Positions 1 through 5,515 of a stretch of DNA of 6,390 nt are shown in pieces; position 1 is the first letter of the stretch; each line of letters starts with the position of its first letter. The position numbers and the translations under genes are program-made. Location of the stretch: contig CALZKX010000191.1 of the NCBI GenBank assembly GCA_945788155.1, positions 1-6,390 on the forward strand, read 5' to 3'. The stretch comes from an uncultured Flavobacteriaceae bacterium. GTDB lineage: Bacteria > Bacteroidota > Bacteroidia > Flavobacteriales > Flavobacteriaceae. Under the pieces are notes generated by a model. It did not search any database. It was given only the letters and a program-made list of their open reading frames with translations, and was not told the origin of the DNA.

Positions 1-845
1 TCAGGCTCTTTCATATGATTGAATTCTGCCATTAAAGGTGCATTGAAAAACTCTGGAAACACTGCGAAATCTGATTTATATGCAGAAACACTATCAATAA
101 AATATTCTACCTGTTGCATTAAATCGTCTAATCCTTTATATGGCCGCATTTGCCATTGAATAAGACCAAGTCTAACAATTGTTTTTATGGTACTTGCCTT
201 TTTATTCGGCTTAGTATAATAAATATTATCCCACTCCATTAAAACAGCATATTCGTTTGATGCTGTATCGCCTTCTAAATAACCTTTTAAAATTCGAACA
301 GGGTGAAAATCGTTAGATATTTGAAAATTTAAAACAGGATCATTAATTTCTTTACGTTTTACCTTTTCTATATATTGTTTTGGTGTTAGCTCGCTATGTT
401 TATGGTAATTTGGCATTCTACCTCCAAAAACAATACCTTTTAAATTTAAGTTCTCACAAACTTCTTTTCTGTAATCGTAAAGTCTTCTTCCTAATCGTAG
501 GCCTCTATATTGTGGCTTTATAAATACATCAATTCCATATAATACGTCACCATTTGGGTTGTGATTTTTAAAAGATTCTCCTCCAATAATATCTTCGTAA
601 GTATGCTCATCATCAATACTATCGTAATCAACAATTAGGGATAATGCACAACCTGCGATATCACCATCTATTTTAATAATAACCTGTCCTTCAGGAAACA
701 TGGCTGTTAAGTCTTCTATATGATGCTCTTTCCAATAGGAATTAAGTACCCCTCCATAAGACTCTAACGTTGCTTCTTTTAGCTCTGCAAAATCATCAAT
801 CGTTAAATATTTAAGCTCTATATTATCAATTATATTTGTTTTCAT
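1..845 (-). CDS. GNAT acetyltransferase / carbon-nitrogen hydrolase fusion, C-terminus outside window
   Basis: Translating back from the ATG at 845 gives 281 uninterrupted codons that run off the window edge. Residues 10-210 look like a GNAT acyltransferase: the acetyl-CoA loop is seen at about 112-126 (QYRGLRLGRRLYDYR), preceded by the strand YGIDVFIKP. After a short linker, a carbon-nitrogen hydrolase (nitrilase-superfamily) domain begins near 222 (TIVRLGLIQWQM), with the expected catalytic Glu at 265 in VFPEFF. The matching Lys and Cys would lie outside the window. Fusions of this type are usually about 500 residues, so somewhat under half is missing. The ATG lies 2 bases after the stop of the deoxyhypusine-synthase-like gene, which implies co-transcription and probably translational coupling. 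The substrate is unknown; the polyamine neighbours suggest an amine or an acylated amine, which is inference only. Confidence 0.9.
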   Translation of the reverse strand, partial: MKTNIIDNIELKYLTIDDFAELKEATLESYGGVLNSYWKEHHIEDLTAMFPEGQVIIKIDGDIAGCALSLIVDYDSIDDEHTYEDIIGGESFKNHNPNGDVLYGIDVFIKPQYRGLRLGRRLYDYRKEVCENLNLKGIVFGGRMPNYHKHSELTPKQYIEKVKRKEINDPVLNFQISNDFHPVRILKGYLEGDTASNEYAVLMEWDNIYYTKPNKKASTIKTIVRLGLIQWQMRPYKGLDDLMQQVEYFIDSVSAYKSDFAVFPEFFNAPLMAEFNHMKEP

Positions 846-847
846 GA

Positions 848-1825
848 TTATAGTCCAAGCAGGTAAGCAAAAATTAAAGGTGCAACAATCGTTGCGTCAC
901 TTTCAATGATAAATTTTGGTGTATCAATATCTAATTTCCCCCAAGTAATTTTTTCATTAGGAACAGCTCCCGAGTACGAGCCGTAGCTAGTTGTTGAATC
1001 ACTTATTTGACAAAAATAACTCCAAAAAGGAGTATCTGTGCGCTCCATATCTTGATATAACATTGGTACTACACAAATAGGAAAATCTCCTGCTATCCCT
1101 CCTCCAATCTGGAAGAAACCTATACCATTCTTAGAGTTATTTGTGTACCAATCGGCTAAAAAGGTCATGTATTCTATTCCAGATTTCATAGTACTTGCCT
1201 TTAATTCGCCTTTAAGCACATAACTCGCAAAAATGTTTCCCATAGTGCTGTCTTCCCATCCAGGGCAAACAATTGGTAAGTTTTTCTCTGCTGCTGCATA
1301 CATCCAAGAATCTTTTAAGTCGATTTCATAATATTGTTCAAGCACTCCAGACAACAACATTTTGTACATATATTCGTGTGGCAAATAGCGTTCACCATTA
1401 GCTTCGGCATCTTTCCATATGTTTACAATATGTTTTTGTAATCTTCGAAAAGCTTCCTCTTCTGGAATACACGTATCGGTTACTCTATTTAATCCTTTTT
1501 CTAATAAGTTCCATTCTTCTTTTGGTGTCAAATCACGATAATTTGGCACACGTTTATAATGTGAATGTGCTACCAAATTCATGATATCTTCCTCAAGGTT
1601 AGCTCCTGTACAAGAAATAATGTGTACTTTGTTTTGACGAATCATTTCAGCAAAAATTTTACCTAGTTCGGCAGTACTCATAGCTCCTGCGAGCGATACT
1701 AGCATTTTTGCGCCAGAGGCTAATTGTACTTCGTAACCCTTTGCTGCATCTACTAAAGCTGCAGCGTTGAAATGCAAATAGTGTTTTTCAATAAATTGTG
1801 AAATTGGGCCTTTAGTAGTCATCAT
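848..1825 (-). CDS. deoxyhypusine synthase family protein, possibly a homospermidine synthase
   Basis: This 325-residue protein belongs to the NAD-dependent deoxyhypusine synthase family (human enzyme about 369 aa). Family blocks seen: HIISCTGANLEEDIMN (68-83, matching the eukaryotic TTAGGVEEDL block), CPGWEDSTMGN (187-197), IGGGIAGDFPI (240-250) and EKITWGK (291-297). Lys297 matches the lysine that carries the aminobutyl imine; Trp295 and Glu291 are also kept. Several polyamine-pocket residues differ (human numbering from memory): Asp243 is Asn197, His288 is Asp247, Asn292 is Cys251 and Asp316 is Tyr284. Bacteria lack eIF5A, so the chemistry is probably kept with another acceptor. Putrescine, giving sym-homospermidine, is the best guess from the agmatinase next to it. 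The start overlaps the agmatinase end by 14 bases; two consecutive ATGs (1825, 1822) are possible starts. The family is certain, the substrate is inferred. Confidence 0.93.
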   Translation of the reverse strand: MMTTKGPISQFIEKHYLHFNAAALVDAAKGYEVQLASGAKMLVSLAGAMSTAELGKIFAEMIRQNKVHIISCTGANLEEDIMNLVAHSHYKRVPNYRDLTPKEEWNLLEKGLNRVTDTCIPEEEAFRRLQKHIVNIWKDAEANGERYLPHEYMYKMLLSGVLEQYYEIDLKDSWMYAAAEKNLPIVCPGWEDSTMGNIFASYVLKGELKASTMKSGIEYMTFLADWYTNNSKNGIGFFQIGGGIAGDFPICVVPMLYQDMERTDTPFWSYFCQISDSTTSYGSYSGAVPNEKITWGKLDIDTPKFIIESDATIVAPLIFAYLLGL

Positions 1826-2753
1826 CTTCTACAAATTTTAAATTGTTATTCTTATTTGAGTTAGAGCTATCGAATGAATTATCATAGTCATCTTCAGCGT
1901 CTTCATTTTGAAACTTATAGCTTAACATTTTGTAATAGAGTTTCGCTGCTAAAAAGTCTGAAGATTTGTCTTTTGCATTAGGACAAAGTTCTACAATATC
2001 AAAACCAACCACATTTTTTTCTTCAAAAACTTGTTTTAAAAAATCAAGAGTTTCGTACCATAAAAGGCCACCAGGTTCAGGTGTTCCTGTACTTGGTAAT
2101 ATTGAAGGGTCGAATACATCTAAATCAATAGTGATAAATACATTGTCTGTCATTTGATCAATAGCCGAATCCATCCAATTATCATCTACAGCCATGTCGT
2201 GAGCGAAATAGGTTTTATCCTTATCCATTACTGTTTTTTCAATAGCATCCATCGAACGAATCCCCACTTGAATTAAATTGGTTGTTTGGCTTGCTTCATA
2301 AACAGCACAAGCATGATTACATGTTGAGCCTTCATAGCTTTTGCGTAAATCGGCATGTGCATCTAATTGTAATACTGTCAAGCTTGAGTACATTTCGTTA
2401 AAGGCACGAATAGTACCAATAGAGATGGAGTGTTCGCCTCCAAAAATGGTTACAAACTTGTTCTTTTTAATATACTTTTTTGTGGTTTGATGCACAGCAT
2501 CCACCATAGCTTCTGGCGAACTGTTTTCAGTTACAGCATCAGCTAAATATACCCCTTGTTTATAAACTTCGGTATTAGTTTCAATATCATAAAGCTCCAT
2601 GTTTTCAGACGCATTTAAAAATGCTTCAGGACCTTTATCTGCTCCTTTTTGCCATGTGCTTGTACCATCGTAAGGCACAGGGATTAATACAATTTTAGCT
2701 TGCTCTAATTTTGCAAGTTCTGCTGGAATGCCAGCGTAAGTTTTAGTTTTCAT
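1812..2753 (-). CDS. speB: agmatinase (agmatine ureohydrolase)
   Basis: Ureohydrolase (arginase/agmatinase) family, 313 residues. It hydrolyses agmatine to putrescine and urea in the cytoplasm with a binuclear manganese centre. All six metal ligands are visible: His108 in GGEHS (105-109), Asp131, His133 and Asp135 in DAHAD, and Asp210 and Asp212 in DLDVFDP. The specificity loop STGTPEPGG (221-229) is also present. Agmatinase is preferred over arginase or other ureohydrolases because an arginine decarboxylase, the source of agmatine, lies directly upstream. The core ends near residue 281; a tail of about 32 residues follows, rich in Asp, Glu, Asn and Ser and probably disordered. The last codons overlap the start of the next gene. 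No TAnnTTTG promoter was found in the 120 bases upstream, so transcription probably comes from the decarboxylase promoter. A palindromic repeat sits 7 bases before the ATG. Confidence 0.95.
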   Translation of the reverse strand: MKTKTYAGIPAELAKLEQAKIVLIPVPYDGTSTWQKGADKGPEAFLNASENMELYDIETNTEVYKQGVYLADAVTENSSPEAMVDAVHQTTKKYIKKNKFVTIFGGEHSISIGTIRAFNEMYSSLTVLQLDAHADLRKSYEGSTCNHACAVYEASQTTNLIQVGIRSMDAIEKTVMDKDKTYFAHDMAVDDNWMDSAIDQMTDNVFITIDLDVFDPSILPSTGTPEPGGLLWYETLDFLKQVFEEKNVVGFDIVELCPNAKDKSSDFLAAKLYYKMLSYKFQNEDAEDDYDNSFDSSNSNKNNNLKFVEDDDY

Positions 2754-2760
2754 TTTGTAC

Positions 2761-2778
2761 TTCCTGCGGAAGCAGGAA
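2761..2778 (-). repeat. palindromic intergenic repeat just before agmatinase
   Basis: Perfect inverted repeat with 7-base arms (TTCCTGC / GCAGGAA) around GGAA. From memory, palindromes of this type (TTCCTGC...GCAGGAA) are common as dispersed intergenic repeats in Flavobacteriaceae genomes; only one copy is in this window. In the transcript it would form a hairpin ending 7 nt before the agmatinase ATG, where it could limit ribosome access. No U-tract follows, so it is not called a terminator. Confidence 0.6.
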
Positions 2779-2827
2779 TCGTTTTAATTGTTATCCTTTT
2801 TAAATTCATTTTTAAAACACCCCTAAA

Positions 2828-2843
2828 GTCCCCTCAAGGGGAC
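2828..2843 (-). repeat. GC-rich palindrome in the decarboxylase-agmatinase gap
   Basis: Inverted repeat GTCCCC / GGGGAC around a four-base loop (7 bp if the T-A pair closes). It is much more GC-rich than its surroundings. On the minus strand it is followed by TTTAGGGGTGTTTT. It lies 30 bases after the decarboxylase stop. It could be a dispersed flavobacterial repeat, an mRNA-stabilising hairpin, or a leaky terminator that lowers downstream expression; the U-run is too interrupted for a classical intrinsic terminator. Confidence 0.55.
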
Positions 2844-2873
2844 AATTGGAAATAGAAACTTATAGCTAAACAA

Positions 2874-4322
2874 CTATCTACTTTCTAAAAGTGCATCAAT
2901 CTTATTCTCTTCTTCTTTTTCTAAACTTAAATTATATCCCAAAATTTTAAGAAAGTCTTCACTTTTTTGTTGTTCGCAAAATAACACGGTGGTTAAGTTT
3001 CCTTCAGCATCTTTATTAATTAAAATATGCTTTGGTGTGGGAATTAAACAGTGCTGTAAACCACCAAATCCGCCAATTGTTTCTTGGTATGCTCCAGTAT
3101 TGAAAAAACCAATATATAAAGGCTTTTCCTTATTGTATTTTGGTAAATAAATAGCATTCATGTGCTGTTCGCTGTTGTAATAATCGTCACTATCACAGGT
3201 TAAACCACCTAGTAACACGCGTTCGTAACTATCGTTCCAACGGTTAACTGGCAACATAATAAAACGCTTATTTATAGCCCACGTATCTGGTAATGTTGTA
3301 ATAAACGATGAGTTAATCATGTTCCATTTTTCACGGTCGTTTTGTTGTTTTTGATATAATACTTCGTAAATCGCACCACCACTTTCACCAACCGTAAAGC
3401 TTCCAAACTCTGTAAAAATATTTGGCACATCTACACCTTCCTCTTCACAAGTGATTTTGATTTGATTGACGATTTCATCTACTAAGTACTCGTAATCAAA
3501 ATCGAATGCTAATGAGTTTTTAATAGGGAATCCTCCTCCAATATTTAAACTATCTACACTCGGACAAATCTTTTTCAAACTGGTGTAAACCTTTAAACAT
3601 TTTAATAATTCGTTCCAGTAATAGGCATTGTCGCGTATTCCAGTATTAATAAAGAAGTGAAGCATTTTAAGCTCTACTTTTCCGTTATTTTGAATTTGAT
3701 TTTTGTAAAAAGGCACAATATTTTTATAGCCTATGCCTAATCGTGATGTATAGAATTCAAATTTTGGTTCTTCTTCTGAAGCAATTCGTATTCCAACGTT
3801 AAATTTACCATCAATTTCTTGTGACAGCAACTCAATTTCCTCGTAATTATCTATAATTGGGATACAATTTTTGTGTCCATTATTAATAAGTCTCGCAATA
3901 TTTGTTACATATTGAGCACGTTTAAACCCATTACTAATAACGTAGGTATTATTGTCTATTTTACTTTCATGTTTAAGGTTTTCAACAATATCAATATCAA
4001 AAGCCGAAGAGGTTTCAATATGAATATTGTTCTTCAACGCCTCATGCAACACATGCTTAAAATGTGAACTTTTAGTGCAATAGCAATAGTTGTATTTACC
4101 TTTGTAATCATACTTTTCAATAGCAGCGGTAAACCACTGTTTTGCTCTTTGAATGTTATTTGATATTTGTGGCAAATAGGTAAACTTTAAAGGTGCTCCA
4201 TACTGTTCGACCAATTTCATTAGGTCAACATCATGAAAACGAAGTTTATGTTCCGCAAGTTGAAACTCGTCTTGAGGAAAATCGAAGGTTTGATTGATTA
4301 GATCAATATATTTGGTATTCAT
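2874..4322 (-). CDS. speA: biosynthetic arginine decarboxylase, short Bacteroidota type (PLP, alanine-racemase fold)
   Basis: This 482-residue protein is a fold-III PLP-dependent decarboxylase that probably converts arginine to agmatine. Features in order: PLP lysine Lys84 in CYCTKSS; GGGFP at 262-266 (phosphate-binding glycine loop); Glu305 in EFGS; CDSDD at 376-380, with Cys376 as the likely second-subunit catalytic cysteine; and GAYQE at 410-414. It is shorter than E. coli SpeA (about 658 aa). Two positions normally conserved in this fold look altered: the PLP-stacking His of the HFHLG block appears as Phe224 (HFFIN), and the Arg of EPGR appears as Ser308. Arginine as substrate rests mainly on the agmatinase next door; diaminopimelate or carboxynorspermidine decarboxylases are alternatives but are usually shorter (about 380-420 aa). 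The start is ATG at 4322 in an A/T-rich context with no Shine-Dalgarno sequence. This is the first gene of the polyamine cluster, behind a long structured leader. Confidence 0.9.
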   Translation of the reverse strand: MNTKYIDLINQTFDFPQDEFQLAEHKLRFHDVDLMKLVEQYGAPLKFTYLPQISNNIQRAKQWFTAAIEKYDYKGKYNYCYCTKSSHFKHVLHEALKNNIHIETSSAFDIDIVENLKHESKIDNNTYVISNGFKRAQYVTNIARLINNGHKNCIPIIDNYEEIELLSQEIDGKFNVGIRIASEEEPKFEFYTSRLGIGYKNIVPFYKNQIQNNGKVELKMLHFFINTGIRDNAYYWNELLKCLKVYTSLKKICPSVDSLNIGGGFPIKNSLAFDFDYEYLVDEIVNQIKITCEEEGVDVPNIFTEFGSFTVGESGGAIYEVLYQKQQNDREKWNMINSSFITTLPDTWAINKRFIMLPVNRWNDSYERVLLGGLTCDSDDYYNSEQHMNAIYLPKYNKEKPLYIGFFNTGAYQETIGGFGGLQHCLIPTPKHILINKDAEGNLTTVLFCEQQKSEDFLKILGYNLSLEKEEENKIDALLESR

Positions 4323-4400
4323 TATTATTTTTAAAAAGTTGTGAAATTTAAATAGAAAAACAGTCTAAGCTGCTTAAAAACAAACAATAATGAATGTATA

Positions 4401-4553
4401 TCAAACTTGTATTTGGCTTTGTGTAGTAGGCATAAAGCCAAAGTTATGCTGGCTAGCATAAATAGGTAAAACGGAAGTTAGCTTTAAAATTCGGTCGCTT
4501 ATCCTATAAGCAGCTTTTGAATATGACTTCCTAATTTTCAAAAGCCCGAACAT
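4401..4553 (-). CDS. possible 50-aa upstream ORF / leader peptide before arginine decarboxylase
   Basis: An ATG at 4553, about 33 nt after the predicted transcription start, opens 50 codons ending in TGA at 4401-4403. The peptide starts MFGLLKIRKSYSKAAYRI and ends TTQSQIQV. It has three Arg (8, 17, 21), no Arg run, no signal peptide and no domain I recognise. It stops 78 bases before the decarboxylase ATG. It could be a leader peptide acting like SpeFL, the ornithine-sensing leader of E. coli speF, or a chance ORF across structured RNA. The perfect inverted repeats lying wholly inside it favour RNA function, but both could be true. Confidence 0.25.
   Translation of the reverse strand: MFGLLKIRKSYSKAAYRISDRILKLTSVLPIYASQHNFGFMPTTQSQIQV
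4412..4442 (-). other. perfect 9-bp hairpin in the decarboxylase leader
   Basis: UUUGGCUUU (4434-4442) and AAAGCCAAA (4412-4420) pair perfectly around a 13-nt loop. Together with the preceding hairpin, separated by a single base, it forms a tandem stem array. The sequence that follows (UACAAGUUUGAUAU) has no U-run, which argues against termination here. The role is unknown. Confidence 0.45.
4444..4461 (-). other. perfect 7-bp hairpin in the decarboxylase leader
   Basis: UUAUGCU (4455-4461) and AGCAUAA (4444-4450) flank the four-base loop AGCC. It lies 11 bases after the pseudoknot strand and one base before the next hairpin. No U-tract follows, so it is not an intrinsic terminator. Bases GCCA at its loop and 3' arm could alternatively pair with UGGC in the next hairpin, giving a competing fold. 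Confidence 0.45.
4473..4551 (-). ncRNA. candidate structured cis-regulatory RNA: three-way junction with possible pseudoknot
   Basis: Pairings found by eye on the minus strand. P1: UUCGG (4546-4550) with CCGAA (4490-4494), extendable by a G-U pair. P2: GCUUUUGAA (4537-4545) with UUCAAAAGC (4513-4521), 9 perfect bp and a 15-nt loop. P3: GCUUAU (4506-4511) with AUAAGC (4497-4502), 6 bp and an AGG loop. The helices are joined by 0 nt (P1-P2), 1 nt (P2-P3) and 2 nt (P3-P1). GGAAGU in the P2 loop (4526-4531) can pair with ACUUCC just after P1 (4473-4478). The layout suggests a ligand- or protein-sensing element controlling polyamine synthesis. No known riboswitch consensus was recognised. An upstream ORF reads through the same stretch and is the rival explanation. 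Confidence 0.4.
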
Positions 4554-4590
4554 AAAAACAGGTTTCAATGTGTTCAGCTAAATTGTAGTA

Positions 4591-4619
4591 CAAATGTAAT
4601 TTATTTTTTAATACGCAAA
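4591..4619 (-). promoter_or_regulatory. Bacteroidota-type promoter for the polyamine operon
   Basis: On the minus strand TTTG (4616-4619) is followed after 17 bases by TACATTTG (4591-4598), a full match to the Bacteroidota sigma-A pattern TTTG / TAnnTTTG. It lies between the pseudouridine-synthase-like gene and the decarboxylase, in the correct direction. Predicted transcription start is about 4584-4588. No equally good two-part site was found nearer the decarboxylase. Confidence 0.65.
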
Positions 4620-4638
4620 ACTTTTTTAAAAAAATAAA

Positions 4639-5478
4639 TTAGAGCATCTTAAGCGTGTTAACCTCTAACTCTGTAAGGTGTTTCCAGTGGCCACGAGGAA
4701 TATCTTTTTTTGTTAATTCGGCAATCATCACACAATCTACTTTAATGATATCGTATTTAAAATGCTCGAAAATGGTTCTGATAATTGTGTTTCCAGTATT
4801 TTTAATCTTCAAGCCTATTTCTTTTTTGGGAGCACCATCAATATAGCTTATATCTTCAACAGAAATAAGTTTACCTGCAATTTTAAAGCCTTCTTTTATT
4901 TGCTTTAGGTCTTCGTATTTTAAGTTTTTATCAAGTTCAACCTGAAATAATCTTGCCACACCGTTTTTTGAATTGGTAAATTTATTATGTATGGCATCAT
5001 CATTTGTAAACAATAACAGGCCTGTGGAGTTCCTGCCCAATCTTCCTATTGGTTTAATGCGCGAATTGGTTGCATTGGCCACTAAATCCATAACTGTTCT
5101 ACCTTTACCTTCACTCGTGGTTGTGGCAAATCCTTTAGGCTTATTAAGCAATACATAAGCTTTTTTCTCTGGATTAATGCGTACACCATCGTAACGCACT
5201 TCATCTTCTAACTTCACTTTATAACCCATTTCAGTCACTACTTTACCGTTTACAGTTACCAAACCAATGGCAATATGCTCATCGGCTTCACGACGTGAGC
5301 AAATTCCAGAATTAGAAATGTATTTGTTTAAACGTATTTCGTTTGGATTAGACGTACTTTTTTGTTGAGGCTTTTTCTTAATTGGAGCATTTCCTCTTGC
5401 ATAACTTTCCTTACGTGTGTGATTTGCACCACGTCCTGAAGGGTTTCCTTTTCTTTTGTTATCTCGCTGTTTAGCCAT
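4639..5478 (-). CDS. RsuA/RluB-family pseudouridine synthase homologue with altered active site
   Basis: 279 residues. A basic, low-complexity tail (1-46) is followed by an S4 RNA-binding domain (about 47-95, IRLNKYISNSGICSRREADE) and an RsuA/RluB/RluE/RluF-type catalytic domain (NKPKG at 112-116, IGRLGRNSTGLLLFTND at 144-160, RGHWKHLTE at 262-270). Working members isomerise uridine in rRNA using the Asp of GRLD. Here that position is Gly148 (codon GGC). The family Tyr in the next block appears as Phe178 (ARLFQV), and the usual EGRNxQVRR block is degraded to NTGNTIIRT (227-235). The reading frame is intact, so this is not a simple pseudogene. It may be an inactive RNA-binding paralogue, or a lineage variant that still works. 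The gene starts 37 bases after the nitrilase stop, with a possible promoter box in between; its stop is about 20 bases before the polyamine promoter. Confidence 0.9.
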   Translation of the reverse strand: MAKQRDNKRKGNPSGRGANHTRKESYARGNAPIKKKPQQKSTSNPNEIRLNKYISNSGICSRREADEHIAIGLVTVNGKVVTEMGYKVKLEDEVRYDGVRINPEKKAYVLLNKPKGFATTTSEGKGRTVMDLVANATNSRIKPIGRLGRNSTGLLLFTNDDAIHNKFTNSKNGVARLFQVELDKNLKYEDLKQIKEGFKIAGKLISVEDISYIDGAPKKEIGLKIKNTGNTIIRTIFEHFKYDIIKVDCVMIAELTKKDIPRGHWKHLTELEVNTLKML

Positions 5479-5492
5479 TGCTTAATTTTTTG

Positions 5493-5500
5493 CAAAGATA
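5493..5500 (-). promoter_or_regulatory. possible TAnnTTTG promoter box for the pseudouridine-synthase-like gene
   Basis: TATCTTTG on the minus strand matches the Bacteroidota -7 element and lies 14 bases before the ATG at 5478, so the leader would be only about 10 nt. No TTTG is seen at the usual upstream distance. It may give the gene its own transcription in addition to read-through from the nitrilase gene. Confidence 0.35.
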
Positions 5501-5515
5501 CTACAATCCTTAACA

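Larger units (their letters stand above)
4323..4590 (-). promoter_or_regulatory. long 5' leader of the arginine decarboxylase transcript
   Basis: If transcription starts a few bases after the TAnnTTTG box at 4591-4598, the untranslated leader is about 260 nt, long for a metabolic gene. It contains a three-way-junction candidate (4473-4551), two further perfect hairpins (4444-4461 and 4412-4442, one base apart), a possible upstream ORF (4401-4553), and near the start codon a segment (4367-4376) exactly complementary over 10 nt to the junction (4507-4516). The last 90 nt before the ATG are U- and A-rich with little stable structure. The transcription start is inferred from the promoter motif only. 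Confidence 0.55.

Noticed and set aside
3873..4067. Plus-strand ORF inside the decarboxylase gene
   Set aside because: Antisense to a well-supported gene, short and without motifs. The similar short plus-strand ORFs at 1966-2157, 4655-4846, 4973-5158 and 6028-6225 are rejected for the same reason.
4439..4446. Second TAnnTTTG match (TAACTTTG) closer to the decarboxylase
   Set aside because: No TTTG at the proper upstream distance, and it falls inside the tandem hairpins; the site at 4591-4619 is better.
4473..4551. Hammerhead or other self-cleaving ribozyme
   Set aside because: The three-way junction lacks CUGAUGA and GAAA core sequences, and its linkers are too short for a hammerhead.
4621..4638. 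A/T palindrome after the pseudouridine-synthase-like stop as an intrinsic terminator
   Set aside because: TTTTTTAAAAAA has no GC stem and no loop, so it is not supportable as a terminator.
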